Shown here piece after piece: positions 56,309 to 64,000 of a DNA stretch of 64,000 bases. The notes under the pieces were generated by a model. The model was not told the DNA's origin. It saw only the letters and a program-made list of their open reading frames with translations, and ran no database searches. Numbering within the stretch: the first letter of the stretch is position 1; each line of letters opens with the position of its first letter. Made by a program: the position numbers and the translations under genes. Source of the stretch: Kriegella sp963975415 (GTDB lineage: Bacteria; Bacteroidota; Bacteroidia; Flavobacteriales; Flavobacteriaceae); contig NZ_CAXBGN010000005.1 of the NCBI RefSeq assembly GCF_963975415.1, forward strand, positions 62,001-126,000. Direction: 5' to 3'.

Positions 56309-57817
56309 TTAAGCTAGCAAGGTGAGGGCATTTTGAATTCGGGTTATGCTTTCTTTTTTACCGATCAATGCCATTATATCAAACAAATGCGGCCCTTTCA
56401 TATCACCAACGATAACCAACCGCAAAGGGGGCATTACTTTTCCAAAGGAAAGTTCTTGCTCGGCAATCCAAGCTTTGACAACGGTTTCAACGTTCTCGGA
56501 ACTAAAATCGTCTATGCCTTTCAAAATTAATGCGGATTGTTTCATGATTGACCGAGTGTCTTCTTTCCACTGTTTTTTGACGGCTTTTTCGTTGTAAGAT
56601 TTCGGTGCTTGAAAAAAGTAGTCGGAAAGGTGCCAGAAATCGGAGACAAAAGTTGCCCGCTCCTTAATAAGCGAGACTATGTTTTCAATAAAATCGTTAT
56701 TGTGACTTTCATTGAGAATTCCCTTTTGAGTTAAAGTGGCCTTAAAAAGCTGAGCTAGTTCCGAGTTACTTTTCTCTTGTAAATAGTGCTGATTGTACCA
56801 CTTAGTTTTTTCTGGGTCGAAACGAGCCCCTGATTTATTTACCCGCTCTAGACTGAATGACTGTACCAATTGGTTTAAACTAAACAGTTCTTGTTCGGTA
56901 CCTGGGTTCCAGCCGAGTAGTGCCAGAAAATTGACAACGGCTTCTGGAAAATAGCCAGTTTCACGATACCCTTTGGAATCGTTCCAGGATAGGGGAAAGA
57001 CCGGAAACCCTAATTTATCACCATCTCTTTTGCTGAGCTTTCCTTTTCCCACAGGCTTCATTATTAAAGGCAAGTGCGCAAATACTGGCGCTCTCCATTC
57101 GAAAGCATCATAGAGTTGTTGATGTAGCGCTAATGAAGGCAACCATTCTTCCCCCCGAATTACATGTGTAATTTGCATTAAATGATCATCTACAATATTA
57201 GCGAGATGGTAGGTGGGCATGCCGTCGCTTTTAAAAAGTACTTTATCATCCAAAATATTGGTGTCAATCTCCATGTTACCACGGATGATATCACTTAAGT
57301 GCAATTTTTCATCAGGAGGGGTCAAAAAGCGAATTACAAAGTCTTCACCAGAATCGATGCGCTTTTCAACTTCCTCGGGCATTAAAGACAAGGAATTGTC
57401 CAACTTTAAGCGATTGTGCCAGTTATAAATAAAGGTTTTGCCTTTTGCTTCATGGTCTTTTCGGTGAAAATCCAAGTTTTCACTGGTATCAAAGGCATAG
57501 TAGGCTTTTCCCTTTTGTATGAGTTGCTCGGCATATTTTTTGTACAAATGTTTTCGTTCACTCTGACGATAAGGACCAAAGCTTTTATCTTTACCCGGAC
57601 CTTCATCAAAGGGGATACCACACCAATTTAGGGCTTCGATAATATATTCTTCTGCACCGGACACATAGCGGTTCTGATCGGTATCTTCAATTCTGAGGAT
57701 GAAATCGCCCCCGTTTTTTTTGGCAAAGAGATAGTTGAAGAGTGCTGTTCGAACCCCACCTATATGAAGCGGTCCTGTCGGGCTAGGGGCAAATCGAACA
57801 CGTACTTTTTGTGACAT
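56309..57817 (-). CDS. gltX: Glutamate--tRNA ligase
   Basis: Class I synthetase of 502 aa that charges tRNA-Glu. The HIGH motif appears as PLHIGGVRTALFNY (residues 17-30), and the KMSKS motif as KLSKRDGDKLGFPVFP (near 255). The intervening DILDDKVLFKSDGMPTYHLANIVDDH tract (in parts) is the usual catalytic core, and the C-terminal half is the helical anticodon-binding domain. The length is normal. With GlnRS also present in this window, it is likely a discriminating GluRS. A perfect -7 box lies 17 nt before its ATG. Confidence 0.96.
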   Translation of the reverse strand: MSQKVRVRFAPSPTGPLHIGGVRTALFNYLFAKKNGGDFILRIEDTDQNRYVSGAEEYIIEALNWCGIPFDEGPGKDKSFGPYRQSERKHLYKKYAEQLIQKGKAYYAFDTSENLDFHRKDHEAKGKTFIYNWHNRLKLDNSLSLMPEEVEKRIDSGEDFVIRFLTPPDEKLHLSDIIRGNMEIDTNILDDKVLFKSDGMPTYHLANIVDDHLMQITHVIRGEEWLPSLALHQQLYDAFEWRAPVFAHLPLIMKPVGKGKLSKRDGDKLGFPVFPLSWNDSKGYRETGYFPEAVVNFLALLGWNPGTEQELFSLNQLVQSFSLERVNKSGARFDPEKTKWYNQHYLQEKSNSELAQLFKATLTQKGILNESHNNDFIENIVSLIKERATFVSDFWHLSDYFFQAPKSYNEKAVKKQWKEDTRSIMKQSALILKGIDDFSSENVETVVKAWIAEQELSFGKVMPPLRLVIVGDMKGPHLFDIMALIGKKESITRIQNALTLLA

Positions 57818-57833
57818 AATTGACGTTTATAGG

Positions 57834-57841
57834 CAAAGATA
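57834..57841 (-). promoter_or_regulatory. -7 box of gltX
   Basis: Read on the minus strand, TATCTTTG matches the Bacteroidota -7 consensus exactly, 17 nt before the ATG. No TTG is found at the normal -33 distance. Confidence 0.45.
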
Positions 57842-57991
57842 ACGCTTGTCTCTTTTTAGGAATCATGGAAACTAGGCTTTTTAACAATTTTTTGTTACTT
57901 AAATCTGACACAACAACTATATTGGTACTGTGTGCGTTTTAATTTATGAATTTTGAATATTAATTGGTTAATGCCATAAAGGGTAATTGTA

Positions 57992-60900
57992 TTGAACAGT
58001 TATAATAATATACTGGGTAAACTGAACAATTTTACGAAGAAGCATTATACCAAAATGCTTATAAAGGGAACTTTGTTGTTCTTTGCTTTTGGTATTTTGT
58101 GTCTTTTAATAGTCCTTGGACTGGAATATTTTTTATGGCTTAATTCCACAGGCCGTTTGTTTTTATTCTTGTTTTTTATTGGGGTGGAGGGTTTTCTGTT
58201 GTTCAATTTTATTGCCGTACCCTTGTTTTATCTTTTTAAGCTGAAACGGGGAATTACGAATAAAGAGGCATCTTTACTTATTGGAAAGCATTTTCCCGAG
58301 GTCGGGGACAAGTTGTATAATTTATTGGATTTGGCTGAAGATGAAAGTCGCTCTGAACTTTTGTTGGCAAGCATTGAACAGCGATCTAAAAACTTAAGCG
58401 CAGTACCTTTTGCTAGGGCTGTAGATTTAAGAGAAAACATTAAATATTTGAAGTATTTATTGGGGCCTGGTTTGGTATTTGGGTTGATTTGGATATCTGG
58501 CGATCTCGTTTCTTTTTTCCACTCTTTTGATCGTATGGTACACTATGATTTGGCCTATGAACAGCCGGCTCCGTTTACATTTACATTGCTATCAAGTGAT
58601 TTAAGTGTTCTTGATGACAAATCATATACGATTTTGGTTGACACTGAAGGGACTGTTCGACCGGCCTCTGTATATATTAATATTAATGGTAAGTTGTCTT
58701 TGTTACAAGAATCCAATGGTGTTTTTTCACACACTGTCAAACCCCCGTTAAAGAGTTTTAAATTTAGTTTTAGTGCCAATGATGTAGTGTCGAAAGAATA
58801 CGAATTAAAGGTGTTGAAAACACCTGTTATTCAAGATTTTATAATGGAACTGAATTTTCCCAATTATACAAATAGACCTTCAGAAGTTTTAAAAGGTACG
58901 GGGAATGCTAATTTTCCTGAGGGAACAGAGGTTTCTTGGAAAATTAGAGGACAAAATACGGGAACAATAAATTTGGTTTCCCGGGATACCACTTTCACCT
59001 TTGTACCCAAAGATTCGTTGTTTGTGCTGTCAAAAAGTATTTATACTGATTTTCAATATGAACTATTAACCTCCAATCGAAACATCAAGAATTATGAAAG
59101 GTTGGAGTTTCGGTTTGAAGTAATCAAAGACGCATATCCTAAGATTAAGGTGGATCAAGTGCGTGATTCTTTAAACCCTAACATTTCGTATTATTTAGGT
59201 GAAGCCTCTGATGATTATGAATTAAGCAGTATAAAGTTAGTTTATTTCCCTACGGAAGATCCGGAAAGACAACAGATTTTAAGCCTAGTAGAAACTGCTT
59301 CTAATTTCAATAAGTTTTACTACACCTTTCCTTCAGGGTTGAATTTGAAGACGGATACTGATTATAGTTTTTATTTTCAAGCCACTGATAATGATGGTAT
59401 TAGGGGTGGTAAAACATCCAAAAGTAAGGTTTTTTCATTGACTTTGTTGAGTGATGACCAATTGAGGAATAGAGAGCTTGATATGCAGGGGACCATCATC
59501 GGTGGTATGGATGAATCTTTAGAAAAATTCAAGGAACAGGAACAGGTTTTAAAAGAAATTAATAAATCACAGAAAGAGAAAAGCCAACTCAACTTTAATG
59601 ACCAGAGCCAGATTAAAAATTTTCTTAAAAAACAGCGGCAACAAGAAGGCATGATGGAGAAGTTCAGCAAACAATTAAAGGAAAATCTGAATAGGGTTGA
59701 AACTAGCAATAGGGATAATAGATTATTGCAAGAACGTTTGGAGCGTCAGGAAATCGAGGCACGAAAAAATCAGAAACTGTTAGAGGAGCTTCAAAAAATA
59801 GCAACCAAGATTGATAAGGAAGAGTTGGCCAAACGTTTAGAAGAACTTGGTAAAAAGCAACGTAATAGTGAACGCGGGCTTGAACAGTTATTAGAGTTGA
59901 CGAAGCGTTATTATGTTAGTGAAAAGGCGGCACAGTTGGCTAAAGACCTCGCAAAGATGGCAGAACGCCAAGAGATTTTGTCTGAATTGAAAATTGGCAA
60001 AGATTTTTCGGAGAAAGAGCAAAAGAAGCTGAATGTAGATTTCAAAGAGTTTTCAGACCAAATGCGGGAGTTGGAAAGGGACAATGAAGTTTTAAAGAAA
60101 CCCATGGATTTTAAGGGAGACTTACTTAAGGAGCAGTCTATAAAGGATGATCAGCAAGAAGCACTTGAGGAAATTAATAAGCACCAAGGCATAGAGAATG
60201 CATCAGATAATAAAGAGCAGGAAAAAAGTGGAGACAAGGCGAAGCAGAAGCAGAAATCCGCTGCGGAAAAGATGAAAGAGATGGCTGAGGATTTAAAGCA
60301 GAATTCCGCTGCCGGTAGTTCTGGCTCTTCAGTGGCAGAGGATGCAGAAATGTTGCGACAAGTTCTAGATAACTTGATTATTTTTTCCTTTAGGCAGGAG
60401 AATCTTTATGATAATATGAATGATGTCGACGTAGACATTTCACATTTTTCGACCACGGTTCGGAAGCAGCAAGAGTTAAGACGTTTATTTGAACACGTTG
60501 ATGATAGTCTTTTTGCACTTTCTCTGAGGCAGGCTGAGCTTTCAGAATTGGTCAATGAACAAATCACGGAGGTCTATTTTAATATTGATAGATCTTTGGA
60601 ACGTATAGCTGATGGACAAATTGATCGAGGTGCTTCTCATCAAAAATATGTGCTGAATGCGTCTAATATTTTGGCTGATTTTTTAGCTAGAATGCTTGAT
60701 AATATGCAGCAAAGTATGAAGATGGGACAGGGAAAGGGTCAGAGTCAAGATTTTCAATTAGCTGATATTATAAAGAAACAGGGTGAGTTGAAAGAGAAGA
60801 TGGAGGGAATGAGGCAATCTGGAAAAGGTAAGCCCAAACACGGGGAAGGTGAGGGTTCAAATGGAAATGGAAAAAAGGAAGGAAAAAAAGGAGATGGCGG

Positions 60901-61429
60901 AGAAGGGGACAGGGGTAAGGAAGGAAATGGAGAAGGGGCTGGAAAGTTAGGTCAAGAAGGTAAAGGGGCTTCTGGAAGTCAGGAAGGAGGTTTAACAGGA
61001 CCCGGTGAGAACGAGTTGAAGGAAATGTATGAGATTTATAAACAGCAGCAGATGCTACGGGATAAGCTGGAGCTGCAATTGAATGATATGATTGAAAGTT
61101 CAGACAGAAAGTTAGGGGAAAAATTGGTGCGTCAAATGGAGGATTTTCAGAATGATTTACTTGAAAATGGTGTAACACAGTCGGGTTTAGAAAAGATGAA
61201 TACGATAGAGTATGAACTTTTAAAATTGGAAAATGCTGCAATGAAGCAGGGTAAAAAGAATGAACGGGAAAGCAATTCAAACCTTAAGGAGTATCAGAAC
61301 CCGATATTGGTTAGGCCGGAGTTCTTAAAGAATTATCGAAAAGAAATAGAGATTTTAAATCGAGAGGCATTACCTTTGCGGCCGAATTTTCAGGATAGAG
61401 TCAAAGAATATTTCAGGAACAATGATTGA
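57992..61429 (+). CDS. DUF4175-family large membrane-anchored coiled-coil protein
   Basis: The 1145-aa protein has two N-terminal membrane helices (about 22-44 and 48-72), a third near 150-172, and an extracytoplasmic beta-rich region (about 190-495). A long charged coiled coil follows (about 505-930). A Gly/Lys/Glu linker without fixed structure (about 945-1005) precedes a final helical part. It belongs to the DUF4175 family of Bacteroidota; function unknown. The start is TTG 57992, supported by AAAGGG about 9 nt upstream; the next ATG would remove 21 residues. It overlaps ybeY by 8 bp, linking it to ybeY-mnmG. Confidence 0.85.
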   Translation: MNSYNNILGKLNNFTKKHYTKMLIKGTLLFFAFGILCLLIVLGLEYFLWLNSTGRLFLFLFFIGVEGFLLFNFIAVPLFYLFKLKRGITNKEASLLIGKHFPEVGDKLYNLLDLAEDESRSELLLASIEQRSKNLSAVPFARAVDLRENIKYLKYLLGPGLVFGLIWISGDLVSFFHSFDRMVHYDLAYEQPAPFTFTLLSSDLSVLDDKSYTILVDTEGTVRPASVYININGKLSLLQESNGVFSHTVKPPLKSFKFSFSANDVVSKEYELKVLKTPVIQDFIMELNFPNYTNRPSEVLKGTGNANFPEGTEVSWKIRGQNTGTINLVSRDTTFTFVPKDSLFVLSKSIYTDFQYELLTSNRNIKNYERLEFRFEVIKDAYPKIKVDQVRDSLNPNISYYLGEASDDYELSSIKLVYFPTEDPERQQILSLVETASNFNKFYYTFPSGLNLKTDTDYSFYFQATDNDGIRGGKTSKSKVFSLTLLSDDQLRNRELDMQGTIIGGMDESLEKFKEQEQVLKEINKSQKEKSQLNFNDQSQIKNFLKKQRQQEGMMEKFSKQLKENLNRVETSNRDNRLLQERLERQEIEARKNQKLLEELQKIATKIDKEELAKRLEELGKKQRNSERGLEQLLELTKRYYVSEKAAQLAKDLAKMAERQEILSELKIGKDFSEKEQKKLNVDFKEFSDQMRELERDNEVLKKPMDFKGDLLKEQSIKDDQQEALEEINKHQGIENASDNKEQEKSGDKAKQKQKSAAEKMKEMAEDLKQNSAAGSSGSSVAEDAEMLRQVLDNLIIFSFRQENLYDNMNDVDVDISHFSTTVRKQQELRRLFEHVDDSLFALSLRQAELSELVNEQITEVYFNIDRSLERIADGQIDRGASHQKYVLNASNILADFLARMLDNMQQSMKMGQGKGQSQDFQLADIIKKQGELKEKMEGMRQSGKGKPKHGEGEGSNGNGKKEGKKGDGGEGDRGKEGNGEGAGKLGQEGKGASGSQEGGLTGPGENELKEMYEIYKQQQMLRDKLELQLNDMIESSDRKLGEKLVRQMEDFQNDLLENGVTQSGLEKMNTIEYELLKLENAAMKQGKKNERESNSNLKEYQNPILVRPEFLKNYRKEIEILNREALPLRPNFQDRVKEYFRNND

Positions 61430-61841
61430 GTATCATTATGAAACGGAGTTCAAATTGGAATCGGAAACCAACTTTTCCGATTGGATAAGTAGGTTATTGC
61501 AATCGGAACAGGCCATTCTGGGCCATTTGAATTATATTTTTTGTTCCGATGATTATCTGTTGAAAATTAATCAACAGTACTTGTTACACAGCGACTTTAC
61601 CGATATTATAACTTTTGACTATTCAGAAGGGAAAACGATTTCTGGGGATGTTTTTATTTCTGTTGATAGAGTGAGAGATAATGCAGGTGCTTTTGGTGTT
61701 TCGTTTAGCGACGAAATACTGCGTGTGATGGCTCACGGCATACTTCACCTTTTGGGATTTGGTGATAAGTCTGAGGAGGAAAGCAGGATGATGCGGTTGA
61801 AAGAAGAGGAAAAAATGAAATTGTTCCACGTGGAACAATAA
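61422..61841 (+). CDS. ybeY: rRNA maturation RNase YbeY
   Basis: Metal-dependent endoribonuclease of 139 aa, involved in 16S rRNA 3'-end maturation and ribosome quality control. The family motif HGxLHLxGxxH is present as HGILHLLGFGD: H105 and H109 are kept, but the third position is D115 instead of His. I believe this is common in Bacteroidota homologues, and Asp could still bind zinc. FDYSEGKTISGDVFIS is the other conserved tract. It overlaps the DUF4175 gene by 8 bp. Its last codons (FHVEQ) are the reading of a perfect parS palindrome, so the C-terminus is constrained by a DNA site. Confidence 0.93.
   Translation: MIEYHYETEFKLESETNFSDWISRLLQSEQAILGHLNYIFCSDDYLLKINQQYLLHSDFTDIITFDYSEGKTISGDVFISVDRVRDNAGAFGVSFSDEILRVMAHGILHLLGFGDKSEEESRMMRLKEEEKMKLFHVEQ
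61820..61839. promoter_or_regulatory. parS: parS-type centromere site inside the 3' end of ybeY
   Basis: A 20-bp perfect palindrome with core TGTTCCACGTGGAACA (61822-61837). The ParB-binding parS consensus of B. subtilis and many bacteria is TGTTNCACGTGAAACA, and this core differs only by making the palindrome symmetric. It covers the last codons and the first base of the ybeY stop. ParB binding is inferred. Confidence 0.75.
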
Positions 61842-61942
61842 ACGTTTATGAGAGACGTTGCAGGTTTTTTTGGCCTGTTTGATTTCGCACGGCCCACCTC
61901 TTTATAACAAAATTGAATGATGATCAATAAAATATACTGAAT

Positions 61943-63811
61943 ATGTTCGCAGAGGAATATGATATAATAGTGGTAGGGGGTGGACATGCGGGTGCTGAAG
62001 CTGCGGCTGCGGCTGCCAATATGGGCTCCAAAACTTTATTGGTTACCATGAATTTGCAGAATATCGGACAGATGTCTTGCAATCCTGCCATGGGAGGAAT
62101 AGCAAAGGGACAAATAGTAAGGGAAATTGATGCGCTTGGTGGATATAGTGGAATTGTTACTGACAAATCTGCAATTCAGTTCAAGATGTTGAATAAATCC
62201 AAGGGTCCTGCGATGTGGAGTCCGCGCGCCCAAAATGATCGTATGAGGTTTGCTGAAGAATGGCGTTTAGCATTAGAGGGTACTCCCAAAGTTGATTTTT
62301 ACCAAGAAATGGTTAATGGACTCCTTGTTCGGGATGGTCGTGTCATTGGTGTTAAAACTTCTTTGGGTATCGAAATTAAATCTAAGGCCGTTGTTTTGAC
62401 AAACGGAACCTTTTTAAATGGACTTATCCATATTGGGGATCGGCAACTTGGGGGCGGCCGTGCTGGAGAAAAGGCGTCTACAGGTATTACGGAACAATTG
62501 GTGGATCTTGGCTTTGAAAGTGGTAGAATGAAGACAGGAACACCTCCTAGGGTCGATGGACGTTCGCTGAATTATGCTGTAATGATTCCTCAGCCCGGTG
62601 ATGAGATCCCTGAGAAATTTTCTTATTTAGACACACCGGTTTTAAAGGCCCAGCGTGAATGTCATATGACCCACACGAGTAGATTGGTGCACGATTTACT
62701 ACGTGAGGGGTTTGACCGTTCGCCTATGTTTAACGGAAGAATAAAGAGTATTGGTCCTAGATACTGCCCTTCAATTGAGGATAAAATTAATCGCTTCGCC
62801 GATAAAGATAGTCACCAGCTTTTTGTTGAACCTGAGGGGTGGAATACTGTGGAGGTATATGTCAATGGGTTTTCCACTTCTTTGCCCGAGGATATCCAGT
62901 TTAAAGCCCTTCGTTCTGTAAAGGGATTTGAGAATGTGAAATTTTTTAGACCTGGCTACGCGATAGAATATGACTATTTTCCGCCAACACAATTGAAACA
63001 TACTCTGGAAACTAAATTGGTCGATAACTTATATTTTGCTGGTCAAATTAATGGGACTACAGGGTATGAAGAGGCTGCGTCACAAGGATTGATGGCTGGC
63101 ATAAATGCTCATCAAAAGATATACGGTTTAGACCCGTTTATCTTGCAAAGGGACGAGGCATATATTGGTGTTTTGATTGATGATCTCATTACCAAAGGAA
63201 CCGAGGAGCCTTATCGGATGTTTACTTCTAGGGCAGAGTATCGAACACTGCTTCGTCAAGACAATGCGGATTTGCGATTAACGCCAAAGAGTTTTGAATT
63301 AGGCTTGGCTAAAGAAAATCGGCTTCGAAGAATGGAAGAGAAGGAGCGAAAGTCCAATGCTTTTGTTAGTTTTTTTAAAAAGACGAGTGTTTTGCCGGAA
63401 GATATCAATCCAATTCTCGAAGGTTTAAATTCTTCATTGGTGAAGCAATCTGATAAAATGTTTAAGGTGTTTTCAAGACCAAAAGTCTCGATGAATGATA
63501 TGCTTCAGTTGGAATCCGTTATGAATTATGTAGAAGAAAATAGTCTTGGGCGGGAGGTGTTGGAACAGGCGGAGATTCAAGTCAAGTATGCTGGTTATAT
63601 CGAAAAGGAAAAGAATAATGCTGACAAATTACAACGCCTGGAAAACGTTAAGATTCCAGATAACTTTGACTACTCCAAGCTCAAATCCTTGTCGTTTGAG
63701 GCCAGGGAGAAGTTGGCTGCAATACGGCCTGTTACTATTGCTCAGGCTGCAAGGGTAAGTGGTGTCAACCCTTCCGATATTAGTGTTTTATTGGTCTTCC
63801 TGGGTAGGTGA
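61943..63811 (+). CDS. mnmG: tRNA uridine-5-carboxymethylaminomethyl(34) synthesis enzyme MnmG
   Basis: FAD protein (GidA) of 622 aa that, with the GTPase MnmE, modifies the wobble uridine of several tRNAs. It has the dinucleotide-binding loop VVGGGHAGAEAA (residues 10-21) and the signature SCNPAMGGIAKGQIVREIDALGG in the first 70 residues (given in parts). GTFLNGLIHIGDRQLGGGRAG, a second conserved tract, and GQINGTTGYEEAASQGLMAG follow. The C-terminal helical domain ends in ISVLLVFLGR, and the length is normal. It lies 101 bp after ybeY and is flanked on both sides by parS palindromes. Confidence 0.97.
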   Translation: MFAEEYDIIVVGGGHAGAEAAAAAANMGSKTLLVTMNLQNIGQMSCNPAMGGIAKGQIVREIDALGGYSGIVTDKSAIQFKMLNKSKGPAMWSPRAQNDRMRFAEEWRLALEGTPKVDFYQEMVNGLLVRDGRVIGVKTSLGIEIKSKAVVLTNGTFLNGLIHIGDRQLGGGRAGEKASTGITEQLVDLGFESGRMKTGTPPRVDGRSLNYAVMIPQPGDEIPEKFSYLDTPVLKAQRECHMTHTSRLVHDLLREGFDRSPMFNGRIKSIGPRYCPSIEDKINRFADKDSHQLFVEPEGWNTVEVYVNGFSTSLPEDIQFKALRSVKGFENVKFFRPGYAIEYDYFPPTQLKHTLETKLVDNLYFAGQINGTTGYEEAASQGLMAGINAHQKIYGLDPFILQRDEAYIGVLIDDLITKGTEEPYRMFTSRAEYRTLLRQDNADLRLTPKSFELGLAKENRLRRMEEKERKSNAFVSFFKKTSVLPEDINPILEGLNSSLVKQSDKMFKVFSRPKVSMNDMLQLESVMNYVEENSLGREVLEQAEIQVKYAGYIEKEKNNADKLQRLENVKIPDNFDYSKLKSLSFEAREKLAAIRPVTIAQAARVSGVNPSDISVLLVFLGR

Positions 63812-63814
63812 CTT

Positions 63815-63838
63815 AATGTGTTCCACGTGGAACACATT
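63815..63838. promoter_or_regulatory. parS: Second parS-type centromere site after mnmG
   Basis: A 24-bp perfect palindrome, 3 bp after the mnmG stop, with core TGTTCCACGTGGAACA at 63819-63834, identical over 16 bp to the site at the end of ybeY. The two sites are almost exactly 2.0 kb apart. Intergenic, so it is not explained by protein coding. Confidence 0.8.
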
Positions 63839-64000
63839 CGTTTTTGAATCTCTTTAGAAGACTTTTCTTAAAAGCATCATCTCGATTTATTGTTTCTTTT
63901 TATAGAAAAAGGAAGAGGTGACCATGCAAATGACTGTCTGGTAATTATTCAAGACATTTCTTTGTAGCGTTTTTCTTTTGAGAGGAGTGTAAAATTGGTG

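Noticed and set aside
60768..61280. 170-aa open frame on the minus strand opposite the DUF4175 gene
   Set aside because: It results from the polypurine linker having no stop codons on the complementary strand; composition is Pro/His/Phe/Leu-rich and lacks protein-like character.
63839..64000. Start of a further gene at the right edge
   Set aside because: The sequence is AT-rich without a supported start or frame before the window ends; too little is visible to call.

Overview
The window is a stretch of chromosome from a gliding member of the Flavobacteriaceae (phylum Bacteroidota), most likely marine. Four things point there. A complete SprB-type gliding adhesin operon occupies 29.2-51.9 kb, with type IX secretion type B sorting domains. 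Several lipoproteins and outer-membrane proteins have Bacteroidota architecture. Several promoters fit the Bacteroidota pattern (TTG, about 19 nt, TAnnTTTG). The housekeeping gene pairs, such as rnpA with an S41 peptidase and the YtxH/holin-like/DUF6327-like trio, are of flavobacterial type. There are no rRNA genes, no CRISPR array, no phage and no intact insertion sequence.

Layout. 0-2.1 kb: rnpA overlapping an S41 peptidase. 2.4-18.2 kb: an accessory sugar and polysaccharide region with purple-acid-type phosphatase, beta-helix protein, SMP-30 lactonase, SDR dehydrogenase, VOC protein, alginate-lyase-family protein, DUF1080 hydrolase, GH20 hexosaminidase, HGSNAT-like acyltransferase, fructosamine kinase, PQQ dehydrogenase with a built-in haem domain, and Gfo/Idh/MocA oxidoreductase. 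It has no SusC/SusD pair and no local regulator. 18.2-23.6 kb: NlpC/P60 lipoprotein, a solitary cytosine-C5 methyltransferase, M28 peptidase, a small nuclease-like protein and an ElaA-like acetyltransferase. 23.9-29.1 kb: rpiB, an AT-rich 571-bp gap with a cluster of DnaA-box-like motifs (candidate oriC), rnr, a head-GIN protein, a LysE transporter, tRNA-Cys and folB.

29.2-51.9 kb, all on the minus strand: sprC-like, sprD-like, giant sprB (about 5785 aa) and sprF. In the model of Flavobacterium johnsoniae, SprB is a mobile surface adhesin exported by the type IX system, with SprF as its outer-membrane partner and SprC/SprD as helpers. The sprB gene here is built from nested repeats: SprB modules of roughly 80 aa lie within two families of 570-625-aa higher-order repeats.

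52.1-64 kb: GlnRS, the YtxH/holin-like/DUF6327-like trio, an SPFH membrane protein, gltX, and a DUF4175-ybeY-mnmG cluster. Two perfect ParB-type parS palindromes lie at the 3' end of ybeY and just after mnmG. Together with the candidate oriC at 24.4-24.9 kb they suggest the window lies in the replication-origin domain. That is inference; genome-wide GC skew would settle it.
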